From Sipunculus nudus (taxonomy: Eukaryota > Annelida > Sipuncula > Golfingiida > Sipunculidae), in assembly GCA_026874595.1 (NCBI GenBank), contig CM049306.1, positions 6,817,519 to 6,881,518 of the forward strand: a DNA stretch of 64,000 nucleotides, in the 5' to 3' direction. This document shows positions 52,116 through 62,712 of this stretch, in pieces. Within the stretch, counting starts at the first letter, position 1; each line of letters starts with the position of its first letter. The position numbers and the translations under genes were made by a program. A model generated the notes under the pieces. That model did not search any database, was not told the DNA's origin, and saw only the letters and a program-made list of their open reading frames with translations.

Positions 52116-53289
52116 TTTACATTTTCAAATAAAATACTTGGATTCACTATGTAAATTAAATATAGATACCATTTTTATCTTGAATGCTTAAAGAATTCTT
52201 ATGATTTCTGAATTTTTCTCTTATTTTTACCCACAATTTAAATCTGGTAAAAATCAAGATAAGGTATCTTAAAAGGAGAACAAATCTAGGTTCAACCAAG
52301 AGCTACAAGTTACTACTATATCAATTAAGCTGATGTGGTGATACAGAGTGTTACATTATTGATTTACATTGGTTTATTTGTTTACAGCAGTTGGGGCAGC
52401 TACATCCTGAGTGTCACAATCACCTCAAATTTTATACTTTTGTCAAATTTAACTGATACTGCTGTATTGTAATATAAATATGTTTTCTGTATTTTTTAAT
52501 AGATAAACACTCATGCCCATTGCTATCCTACATTGCACATGGACCTGAAGTCAAATGCTAGGACAGTTCAGCTCTGGGCCACTGTGACCACAGCATCAAG
52601 GATTCTGTCTGACAAAAAATTATTCAAGTTATTCAAGATCACTGGATGACGGAAATTGCAAGACACTCCTGAGATGATCAGTCATTCAAGTCAGCAGATT
52701 GACAAAGTTTATCCAAATTTGGGCTCTCAGGGATGGGGAGCTTTAGAGATTGGAAATGTAATGTGCTCACATACAGCACCCACAACACAGTATAGGTCTA
52801 CTACAGTATTGGTAGCACAGAGTGTGATTTTAGAATGTTCAGCTCAAAATTCTCTTTATATTCTGTCATGACTACAGGAGAACATGTAGTATAGAAACCT
52901 AAAAATCATAAAATTCATATTATATTAATTATTGCAGTCATAACCATGCATATTGATAACCATGAACAGGCTTGTGGCATCCAGGTTTTAATCTATGCAA
53001 AACAGCAGCCACAAGACTGGTTTTGGGAATCTGGTTTAAAGAAACTTGTCATTGTTCGATACAGGTGCAGAGAAGCAACATGGAAGTATTCTGAGGACAG
53101 CGTCGAGGCGTGAATCTATATTGACAGACAGCTGGCATGATTACATAAGTAGCGGCAAAGATAGGGCAGTATAACGCATTTCTGTGGCCACACCCAAAAC
53201 TGAACATTAGAGCAGGATACAATGTTGTAATCATTTCTGAAGTGTAAAGAGTACACCTGAGGGGGGTTTTATACATATGGCATGCTTAC
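52116..53289. other. No further exon seen (BNIP3 intron)
   Basis: Mixed sequence next to the LIR exon. Nothing recognisable besides the splice donor of that exon. Confidence 0.35.
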
Positions 53290-53473
53290 CTTGCCCTGCT
53301 TGAGGCAGCGCTTTGGTTTACTGATGACTGACGTGATGCCTCCTTCAAGGCCTCCAGCAACATGGAGTCCATCTGACCGTTATGTGAGGACACCGGGCGG
53401 GGCGTGGATGTCCCGCTGCTGTTCTGACTCTGCTGGGAGAGCTGCTGCTGGAAATGCAGCTCCACCCACGAAT
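53290..53473 (-). CDS. BNIP3: BNIP3-like mitophagy receptor, first visible coding exon (LIR exon)
   Basis: Minus-strand internal exon of 184 nt, bounded by acceptor TTTCAG (53474-53479) and donor GTAAGC (53284-53289). It encodes 60 complete residues starting SWVELHFQQQ, with two spare bases at each end. SWVELHF matches the N-terminal LC3-interacting region of vertebrate BNIP3, where W and L of WxxL bind LC3/GABARAP on the autophagosome; the serine just before W, a phosphorylation site in human BNIP3, is kept. A Gln/Ser-rich linker follows, then MDSMLLEALKEASRQSS, which aligns with the human segment MEKILLDAQHESGRSSS. BNIP3 is a tail-anchored outer mitochondrial membrane protein that recruits the autophagy machinery. 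The exon opens in phase 1, so an upstream coding exon must supply the start codon; it was not identified. Confidence is high because the downstream exons join in frame. Confidence 0.93.
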
Positions 53474-53566
53474 CTGAAAGGAAAGGCAGCAGGCGTTACA
53501 AAATGATGACAGCACTGAAAAATCACCACAAGATCAGAACTAGTGTTTTTTTAGATACTACAGTTA

Positions 53567-54869
53567 GGCCATCCTTAAAAAGTTCTGTGTTGGGGCTAAC
53601 CCGTCCGGTCGTGATTTTTGGCTGCGGCTGGAATTTTTTTTTGACATATCTGCAAATTAATATTTTTATATGATCTGCCGCAAGCACCTGGGCCCGTAAA
53701 AATCTGCCTTCATGTGCTAGAAAAATAGTCCTTCTATTACATTTTTAGATGCACTTAATTTCCATAATGAAAGGTATTACCCAACGTCGCCAATCGTTTA
53801 ATTTGAGCCCTTACAATTAGTCAGGTTGTGCCTATATATATACAAGTGGAACGATCGCTACACTCGTGCGCGAGAGTAGAAAAACTGCCAGGAAACCGCC
53901 ATCAAATTTCGTTGTTCTGGCGAAACAGGCTGAAAAAAAAATATTGAGCAATTAGAAATGGTTCTTATTTGATTTCAAATAGCGGAAGCTTACCGCTGTC
54001 GCATTAACTGATTAAATGAAAGTTCTCTCGACATTCATACTGTCAACTGACCAATGTTGGCATTTAAACAATGTGACACGTTGATTTGCATAAACACTTG
54101 CCTGGCCCACGCAAACGTTCTTGTGATTGGCGGAGTGGTCAAGAGTCATAGCCAGAGAGCCAATAAGAGGTCCGTAGTAAAAGTTCACCCCATATGACTT
54201 CATTCATCACTATTTTGGCGGGAAAATGTTCACTGACATCGTGTCACTTATGCTGGTTATAATTTTCAGCAACACTCACGGTGTTTTTATTGACTATTAC
54301 TAAAGAGTTCATTTATTACCGTCCTTCTTAATTATACCTCTTCACTTGCAAAGGAAATCTCAAACTGCACTCATTCCTACAATTCTGGCACTCGCATACA
54401 ACACAAAATAAAATTGTCTGCAAATTCATGTGAGATCCAGAACAAGGCTTACAGGCCTAATGCGAACCTGTGCAATGGGATATACATCAGTTATAATGCT
54501 TCCATGATAACATGCTTGACCATTATTGGAAAAGTACTTGATAACTTTTCAAATACATGAATGTTTGACATGTACATGTACAAAGCATGTACTAAAACAT
54601 TTTAAACCCAAGTACAGGATTTTAAGCCTGTAATAAAACACAAAATCTGTTCAGAGATACCTTGTTATGCATGTTTCAATGGTATCGAGGCAAGGAATGA
54701 ATGGAGTACGGGTATGTTATTTGACATAAACCTCGCATATGCTAATATCCGGTAAAAAAAGGTGTAGTAAACTCAAGATCCTCCTTTAAAAAAAATATTT
54801 TTTCCTCCCTACCTGATGACTTTTTTTGGACCAATGTTAGCCCCAACACAGAAATTTTTAAGGAATGCC
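53567..54869. mobile_element. PIF/Harbinger-like TIR element, non-autonomous (1.3 kb)
   Basis: The left end GGCCATCCTTAAAAAGTTCT + GTGTTGGGGCTAAC is mirrored at the right end (GTTAGCCCCAACACAGAAAT + TTTTAAGGAATGCC). TTA flanks both sides (53564-53566, 54870-54872), the TWA target duplication typical of PIF/Harbinger. The inside is locally GC-richer but has no transposase frame. It lies about 90 bp upstream of the BNIP3 LIR exon. Confidence 0.78.
54443..54545 (-). mobile_element. 3' end of a GCGAACCTGTG-family element
   Basis: Read on the minus strand: GATGTATATCCCATTGCACAGG + TTCGCATTAGGCCTGTAAGCCTTG, then T. It is homologous over about 100 bp to 16925-17050. Its own 5' limit is unclear. Confidence 0.65.
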
Positions 54870-54872
54870 TTA

Positions 54873-56240
54873 TTTTATGGACCACAGACACGTCACTGCA
54901 TAAGCTCACAGTTCACTAAAAACCAGACATAAGCATTAAAGACTGGAATTCAAGGGTTATTAATGGCTTGACCAGAATCTGGTAGCTGATGTATCAACAA
55001 ACTCAATTTTGTTATCAACAGTTTTGTTAAGAACTGGGCAATGCAAAACAGTAAACACAAGCTTCATAAACGATACAGCAAACCAGACATACTTTCAAGT
55101 AATCTTCATCTGTATGACAGATTTGGACATGAAATAAACACCCAGTGATCACTGGACATTTTGTTTATGTGACTTTTATTATTAACAGATCCACCCCTCT
55201 TACAAACTCTTTATCTCTTGAGAATTCAATGATATTTTGTACCTTTGAAGTTTGAACATTCTAACTGATCAAATTTTTGAATGATATGATTCTCAAATAC
55301 AGGATACTGCTTATAACAATACTCTTGTGTGTGGAGGCAGTAAATGACTGCCTGCTTGAAAAACTACAGGCAAGCAACTAGTGCCCCCTAGCGTCCAGCC
55401 TGACCAGCCCATTCAATAAGCACAGCTGTGTGCTCTGGACATATTGTTTTACACTGCCGTTCATCCTGATACTTATTATTTATCATATTTATTATACTGT
55501 GTTAAAACATATTACAGAAACATGAAGAGACAGGAGAAATTGCTGCATTCGGCACTGTTTGCATTAGAAATTGATCTTGGATCAACTGCCCTGTAATATG
55601 ATATGAGGGAAACATACACAGGGTTTTTCAGTTATCGATAGACACCAGTCACAACTCCTTGCATCAAATTCCTTGAATCGGTCATTCATTCTGGTCTGAA
55701 ACAATTGTATTTGTAACATCGTATTTATTCAATGATCATATACATTAATTAGAATCAATGGCATATTAAAGGTAACAAAGTGGGGACTGTAATTTTCGTC
55801 CTTGCTAATGAGTGTCCAGCAGAATCATGATTGCATGCCTGCATAAACAGGCTTCTGACTGTGTCAGTGGGTCATTTTTCTCCTTCTACATGAGAAGCTA
55901 CATTAGCGATATCCAATATTGGGTGTGTGCCTGATTAAAGAAGTGTATTATATACTGGTATAAAATTTACCACACACTACCATGCAATTTTTGTATGTCC
56001 TCATGGTAGGGGTTTCATGGTTTCTTATTTATGCAAAAATAAATTTAATTAAATAACTGGTTTCCTGTAACATGACTAGAATGTGGCACAATGACAACAG
56101 AAAACCTAACACCTCCATGTGCACATTAAATATTAATTTGTTATATCTATAATAATATATTTATGTCAAATATTTTATCAACTTTGACTCCCATCATATA
56201 AATTGACATGGCTGAAACATGGGACAATGAAAAGGTCCTG
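54873..56240. other. No gene seen; CTCF-like motif
   Basis: Upstream flank of the visible BNIP3 exons. Contains GTGCCCCCTAGCGTCC (55381-55396), whose complement holds TAGGGGGCAC, a full CTCF core. No start exon could be identified. Confidence 0.35.
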
Positions 56241-56248
56241 TCTAAATT

Positions 56249-58281
56249 GTATCCGCCAAAACAGAGTTTTGCGGATACTATGTTTTCAGCCCACTGCCGC
56301 CGCCACCACCGCCGCCGCGCAGGTGTCCGGAGAACTCCTCCATAACCGCTGGGGGGAATTTTACGAAACTCGGGATTATGTTCGGGTCACATGTGAACTG
56401 CTGCGCCCCGATTTTGTTTTGACCTCTGACCTTTCCTCTGCGCCCGTTTGTGCGTCTGTTTCCACACATAAACCCACATATCTCGGGAACCGTTTGACCG
56501 ATCGGGAAAATTTTTTTGCACAAATGTAGCCCTTGGAGAGCTTTATAACATACACAAAAAATGGTGGCGCCACCTGCAACCATGTTTGCACAGTGTCCAT
56601 CTGTTCGTCTGCCTTGGGTTAAAATCACTCATATCTCTGCAGTGACTTGACTAATTCACCTGAAATTCGTCATGCGTATACATCCTAGATAGCTTTTCTG
56701 ATTTTATGACAGGTGGCGCCACCTACATTCATGTTTACGCTGCAGACATCCAAGCTCATATCTCGGGAACCGTTTGACCGATCAGGAAAATTTTTTTTGC
56801 ACAAATGTAGCCCTTAGAGAGCTTTATAACATACACAAAAAATGGTGGCGCCACCTGCAACCATGTTTGCACAGTGTCCATCTGTTCGTCTGCCTTGGGT
56901 TAAAATCACTCATATCTCTGCCATGACTTGACTAATTCACCTGAAATTCGTCATGCGTACACATCCTGGATAGCTTTTCTGATTTTATGACAGGTGGCGC
57001 CACCTACATTCACGTTTACGCTGCAGACATCCAAGCTCATATCTCGGGAACCGTTTGACCGATCAGGAAAATTTTTTTGCACAAATGTAGCCCTTGGAGA
57101 GCTTTATAACATACACAAAAAATGGTGGCGCCACCTGCAACCATGTTTGCACAGTGTCCATCTGTTCATCTGCCTTGGGTTAAAATCACTCATATCTCTG
57201 CAGTGACTTGACTAATTCACCTGAAATTCGTCATGCGTATACATCCTGGATAGCTTTTCTGATTTTATGACAGGTGGCGCCACCTACATTCACGTTTACG
57301 CTGCAGACATCCAAGCTCATATCTCTGGAACCGTTTGACCGATCAGGAAGATTTTTTTTGCACAAATGTAGCCCTTGGAAAGCTTTATAACATACACAAA
57401 AAATGGTGGCGCCACCTGCAACCATGTTTGCACAGTGTCCATCTGTTCGTCTGCCTTGGGTTAAAATCACTCATATCTCTGCAGTGACTTGACTAATTCA
57501 CCTGAATTCGGCATGCGTATACATCCTGGATAGCTTTTCTGATTTTATGACAGGTGGCGCCACCTACATTCACGTTTACGCTGCAGACATCCAATCTCAT
57601 ATCTCGGGAACCGTTTGACAGATATGGCCAAAATTTTGCACATGTATAGATCTCACATAGCTCTTTATCATACGCAAAACTGGTTGTGCAACCTGCAGCC
57701 ATTTTTGCACAGCTCCTGTCTGTTTGTCTGCCATGGGATAAAATCACTCATATCTTGGCAGTGGTTTGACATATCTGCCTAAAATTTTGCAGGTTCATAC
57801 ATCCCCGACAGCTCTCTTGATTTTATGACAGGTGGCGCCACCTGCATTCTAGTTTATGCAGCAGACATCCAAGCTCATATCTTGGGAACCGTTTGACCGA
57901 TTGGGCCAAAGTTTTGCATGTGTATAGTTCTCACATAGCTCTTTTTCATATGCAAAACTGGTGGCATCACCTGCAACCATTTTTGCTAAGCGTCCATCTG
58001 TTTGTCAGCCACGGGCTAAAATCACTCATATACATGTACTGGTTTGACTTATCTGCCTTAAATTTTGCTTATGTATACAACTTGGACGGCTTTCTGGATT
58101 TTGTGGTGGGGGGGGGGGCAACGTACATACACAATTTGGCTGCAGACATCCATGCTAATATGCAACACTTTTTTTTCTAACACTCTATTTCCCCTTGCCA
58201 CTCAATCCATGCCTCACTTCACCCGTTCCACTCTGATTTAGGCGGATACAAGTAGTCGCTTGTCGACTACCCGTATTCTAG
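56249..58281 (+). mobile_element. Helitron-like array element, copy C (most complete)
   Basis: The 5' terminus is a hairpin (GTATCCGCCAAAAC-AGA-GTTTTGCGGATAC, 56249-56278). It is followed by ACTATGTTTTCA, a CCGCCGCC tract, GTCACATGTGAACTGCTGCG and tandem units of about 280 bp (GGTGGCGCCACCTACATTCA at 56712, 56993, 57273, 57553 and 57830). The 3' end is TAGTCG-CTTGT-CGACTA, CCCGTATTCTAG, then T. The first four units are nearly identical to one another, unlike those of copy A. No Rep/helicase gene is present. Confidence 0.75.
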
Positions 58282-60720
58282 TTGATTATGGAATCATTTC
58301 TTGTGAGAAGATGAATCAAATAGAAGAAAATTTGTTATGTCAATCAATCACAAGAGACTTTAATAACAGAAGAGTAAAGACCTCATTTAGTCACATACCA
58401 AAGCACTAAGATCAAAGTACTTATTAGATTACTAGATTGAGTTATATTTTGGTTCAAATATTAGACATCTAATGAGTAATATTAAGCAAAGAAATCCCAT
58501 ACATGCCATATGAATGTATTTTCCTCTACATGTGAACCAACATCTATCGAAAGATTTACTGACTGAAAAAATGCTAAAAAAAATATTTGTCAGTGTAACA
58601 AGGTAATGAGACATTCATATCAAAGTATGATGAAATAGGCAGGCACAGCAAAAGTTGGCCATGTTGAATATGTTACAATACACATAACATATAATGAAAT
58701 ATAACACACATAAAAAATGTTTCATTTACAGAGAGAGGGAGAGAGAGAGGACCACAGAAGAAAACTAGGCACCGAATGATGGTCTATAAATCTGTTATGA
58801 CAGCTAAATCAAAAATAAAATCAAACATCAGCAGTCACATGCATAATGACATAAATTCCATTTTGGGAAATGATAACAAATTCTAGATTAACAGCTTCAT
58901 TTTTAAACCAAAATTGAGTGGACCTCCATGTTGCTGTAGATCTCAGTATAACCTATGTACACACGTAAACATACTGTATGGCATGGCACAGGACAAACAA
59001 GTCTCTGCAATATATAATGTTCTCAGTATTTCTTGGTGACATTCAAGTGTTCCACACAAGATCAAGTATACCAGTGATCCTGTTTGTTAGTATCTGTAAG
59101 CTTATATTAATATCACAGCAACATGCGATGAAGTCTCTTGGAGGTGACATGTGAGTATTAATAAGGACATTACTGGGTCCCAGTATCCATAAACTGAAAC
59201 AAAGGGTCCCAATTTGTTACATTCTACAGAATCAGTTCTTTTACCTTTCATACATCATAAGATAATGAATAATCTAAATTTTGATTTTCCCCAGTCCACA
59301 ATAAAACTATATTGTCAGTCTGAAACTTTAAAGTACAAACTTTTAAAATAAAAATTTATATGATAATATGTAGACCTAAAACAGTCCATCATACATCATC
59401 ATATGTGAATAACAAATTTTCTACTTAATTTTCCTCATTTTTACTTTATTTGAAGAGCTTCAGTGATATTTTGTGTAAGCAAGTTCATGATATTCTATTT
59501 GTTTGTATCATAATATCATTCTCTGTTCATTTGTGTCATTTTGTCTGATAATGTCTTTTAGTGTTAGCTCGTGTCCCAGTATCATACTGTTTTCAATTAA
59601 AGTGTAAATGAGGTACACTAGTTGATTAAATTTTGATGAAGACCAGGCCTTGATGCAGATAAGGCACCAGGCCTTGTCGAGGGATATGCCCTGGTTAAGA
59701 TACAAAGATGACCTGGATAAATATGTCGTTTTTTTTTTTCGAAATGGTTATTTTAAACATTTTTATTAAAACAGGATTACAAAATAGCACAGTGGCTAAT
59801 ATTTATACATTTTCTCCTGAAATATGTATTCCCTTGCTGATAGATATTTATATTTTTCACCAAGTTCTTTAACAGTGCTGTTTAAAAAAATTCCGCATAC
59901 AGATGCCCATGATATTATGCAGTAAAGCCATAAAATGAAAGTGTGTTTAATTGATACAGTGACCAAGTTCATAAACATGCATCACTCTCTCACAACATGT
60001 TGTGCCAAGTTTAATGCAAATTTAGTGCAAGTCAGCTAAACCACAGGGTTCACCTTGAACTAATTTTTGGCACATTATCTAAGTAACAAGGTGTCATTCT
60101 AAATAAATTTAGAATTATTGTATTATTCTCTAGCTACTCTAACAACAGGAGACAGTAAAAAGACCTTCTGGGTAAAAGAGTTGTTATGATCATATTTTCT
60201 TAATACTAATACATGATAACACAGCTTGTATAATTATTTTAGTAATTTTACTTAAGTATGTGTCACTTAGACATGAACGAAGAGGTAATATGAAATTAAT
60301 ATTAATATAATATATTAACAATATTATATTAAATAATTTTTTATTCAATTCTATAAAGAGTATTTATTCTGAAACAGTGTCCTTTTCTTAATCAGGACAC
60401 TTATCCACTTTATATGAATTTTTAGAGTACAGCAGTTTCTACAATGCAATTTTAACAAGTAACCCACTGGCTACCATGCTAAGCTGAAATTGACATACAA
60501 GCAATGCATGCATGCATTTCTGATGTTATGATCTTGTGAAAAATATTTGTTAAAAACATTAACCAATTGGCAGAATGATTTCTCGTGTGCTCAAAATCAT
60601 GCTTCTAGCCCTTAGTCCTTAGAAAATAGGTTACTGCTACCTTATTTTGGGTCTCCAAGAAGATTTTACAAGGAACTCAATAGATGCTTAGTTAGGAGTT
60701 TCTACTAACCAACAGCTATG
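58282..60720. other. No gene seen
   Basis: AT-rich sequence, with a (GA)n patch at about 58731-58750. No splice-bounded coding sequence was recognised. Confidence 0.35.
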
Positions 60721-60799
60721 ATTTGTGTTCATACTTGCATCCTCATTTCCACTTTTTTTTTCAATATCCTGCCTCACTTATAGGCCTGCTGCTGAAATT

Positions 60800-61262
60800 G
60801 TTATTTTACAGAGCTCACAGAACACAGGTCACAATGAGCTCATTAAGGGTTTCCAAGGGGATATTATGTATGATGACCTGCTCAAAATCATATTTTTGGC
60901 CTGTAGCTAACACATTACAAGTCACTAAGACCTAGTTTCTGGTTTCTAAGAGATTTGCCCAGAACACCTCTTCACCTTGCATCAGAAGATTCTAGGCCTA
61001 ACCAATACAATTTTTGTCCAGTCAGCCTGGATGCTTAAAATAATGTTTTTTCTTTGCCCAAAGCTTGCAGAATATAGGTCCCCATGACCTATTTCTGGTT
61101 TTCCAGGAGATTGTCCTGGGACTTCCCTGAATGTAGTCAGAAGTTATACAGACTCACTCTAATGATTTTTGCCTTGTTAATGGAGGGACAGAGAGATAGA
61201 CAGACAACAGACAAAATGTGATCACTAATGATTGCATGATTACAGTCAGCCAAGCTAAACTG
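60800..61262 (+). mobile_element. Very old copy of the GACGGAC/hairpin-tailed family
   Basis: AGAAGATTCTAGGCCTAACC and TTTTTGCCTTGTTAATGGAGG parallel the units at 7.6-8.0 kb. A GACAGAGAGATAGACAGACA tract and TTACAGTCAGCCAAGCTAAA correspond to the GACGGAC tract and 3' hairpin tail, heavily mutated. Confidence 0.55.
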
Positions 61263-61970
61263 ACCTTAATGTTTGCTCAGATACAAACATGTGATGCTTA
61301 AATGTATTTTGTTGAATTAATGCTCACTGTGCTGCTTTGGGAGCATTTTGATCCTGTCTCCAACTACCATCAAGTCTCCTAGTAATGAGGTTACAATGAT
61401 TTAATTCTGAAGATTGTTTTACTCAATGTGTCATAAATATAACCAAGTCTAATATTCATATTACCAGTGCATGAGGTGCTAAGGCCTAAAAGTAGTAACA
61501 TGTTTTTACTGGTACATAAAAATAAGACAAGTTCAGCTTACTTAATATTCTGATTACTCTATTTAAGGCTTACTGATACCTGCTGATGCATGTATTACTA
61601 TTATACATAATTCCAAGCATCAACATTACCCAGCATTTAGGCTAAGTTTACCTTCACACAGAGGCCAGTCATTAACAAATATTCAAATTAAAAATCACTA
61701 AGAAATATACCACATATACCTCAGCTTCCTGATTAGTTCTATATAAATAGAGTGTTACATAACACATATACAGTTATACATTACTTCATCCACCTACATT
61801 ATATATATACATGTATGCAAAGGTACTTTAAACATTTGTAAATGCCCATACAAAATATTAATACAGAAAGTGAAAATGACAAAAGAGGGATACTGACAGT
61901 ACTATAAATGCTTAGGATTATTCGGTTCACGCCTGAAATGAAAGTAGTTAACTTTGCATAAATGTTGGGA
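61263..61970. other. No gene seen
   Basis: AT-rich sequence with nothing recognisable. Confidence 0.3.
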
Positions 61971-61971
61971 C

Positions 61972-62110
61972 CAGGGTTGGGGTCAAATGCGTATTTGTAT
62001 TTGTATTAAAATACAGTCAAAGTGTGTATTTGGATTTGTGATCTGCAAAATGATAATATTTGTATTTGTATTTGATCTAAATACTCAGTGTATTTGATCA
62101 ATATAATGTA
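61972..62110. mobile_element. hAT-like terminal fragment with TATTTG self-similar sequence
   Basis: Starts CAGGGTTGGGGTCAAATGCG and continues with many TATTTGTATTTG/AAATAC words. CAGGGTTGGG starts are common for hAT termini. The matching right end was not found. Confidence 0.4.
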
Positions 62111-62481
62111 CAAATATATATGCATCAATAAATATTCATATCTTGCACAATTTTGAAAATTTAACTACTACCTAACTTTGAACAACCCAAAAGGCAGCAT
62201 CAGGTCAAGTGTTATTTTGTGTTGCCTGGAAAATGTTCTGTCTGGAGGGCTGCCGTCTTTCAGACAACATGTTTGAGGAACTTATGTAAATGTGTTGCAA
62301 CAGGGAATTTATTTAGACTTTCTAGAATAAAGATATCTTTCAGACAGTGGGCTTGAGGAATTTATGTTCCTGTGTTGCAACAGGATTTTTTTTTAAACTT
62401 TGAAGAATTTAGAAAGTCTCTGATCTCTAAAAAGTACACAAGTAGCATCTGAACGAGTTGACATTATGAATATTTATATAA

Positions 62482-62630
62482 TTCAAGGTTGGGGTAATTG
62501 TCATGTGTAATTGTAATTACCTGTATTTAATTACAATTTTTCAAGTAATTGAATGTAATTTGGAACTGAACAAAATTCAATTACAAGTAATTGTAATTGT
62601 AATGATTACATGGGTAAAATAGATGTTATT
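62482..62630. mobile_element. hAT-like terminal fragment with AATTAC/GTAATT words
   Basis: AAGGTTGGGGTAATTGTCAT followed by dense TAATTGTAATTAC and CAAGTAATTG words in both orientations, self-complementary throughout. The layout is the same as the fragment at 61972 with a different word. Confidence 0.4.
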
Positions 62631-62712
62631 TCAATTACTTTCCACATTCATGACAGAGCACCATAGCTTATACCTCATTCCTTTGTACTGTTTTTCAAAA
62701 CACTCTTGGTTA

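Noticed and set aside
53988-54045. Possible BNIP3 first exon on the minus strand (ATG...GCGACAGCG|GTAAGC)
   Set aside because: The donor leaves phase 2 but the next exon needs phase 1, and the site lies inside the Harbinger-like element at 53567-54869.
54891-54918. 5' end (GTGAACTGTGAGCTTATGC on minus) of the element whose 3' end is at 54443
   Set aside because: This would make the element cross the right boundary of the TTA-flanked Harbinger-like element, which nested insertion cannot produce simply; the similarity may be chance or a separate relic.
59240-59262. ATG AAA G|GTAAAA on the minus strand as a minimal BNIP3 start exon
   Set aside because: Phase fits, but it would add only two residues, has an in-frame stop just upstream and sits in plain AT-rich DNA with no promoter-like context.
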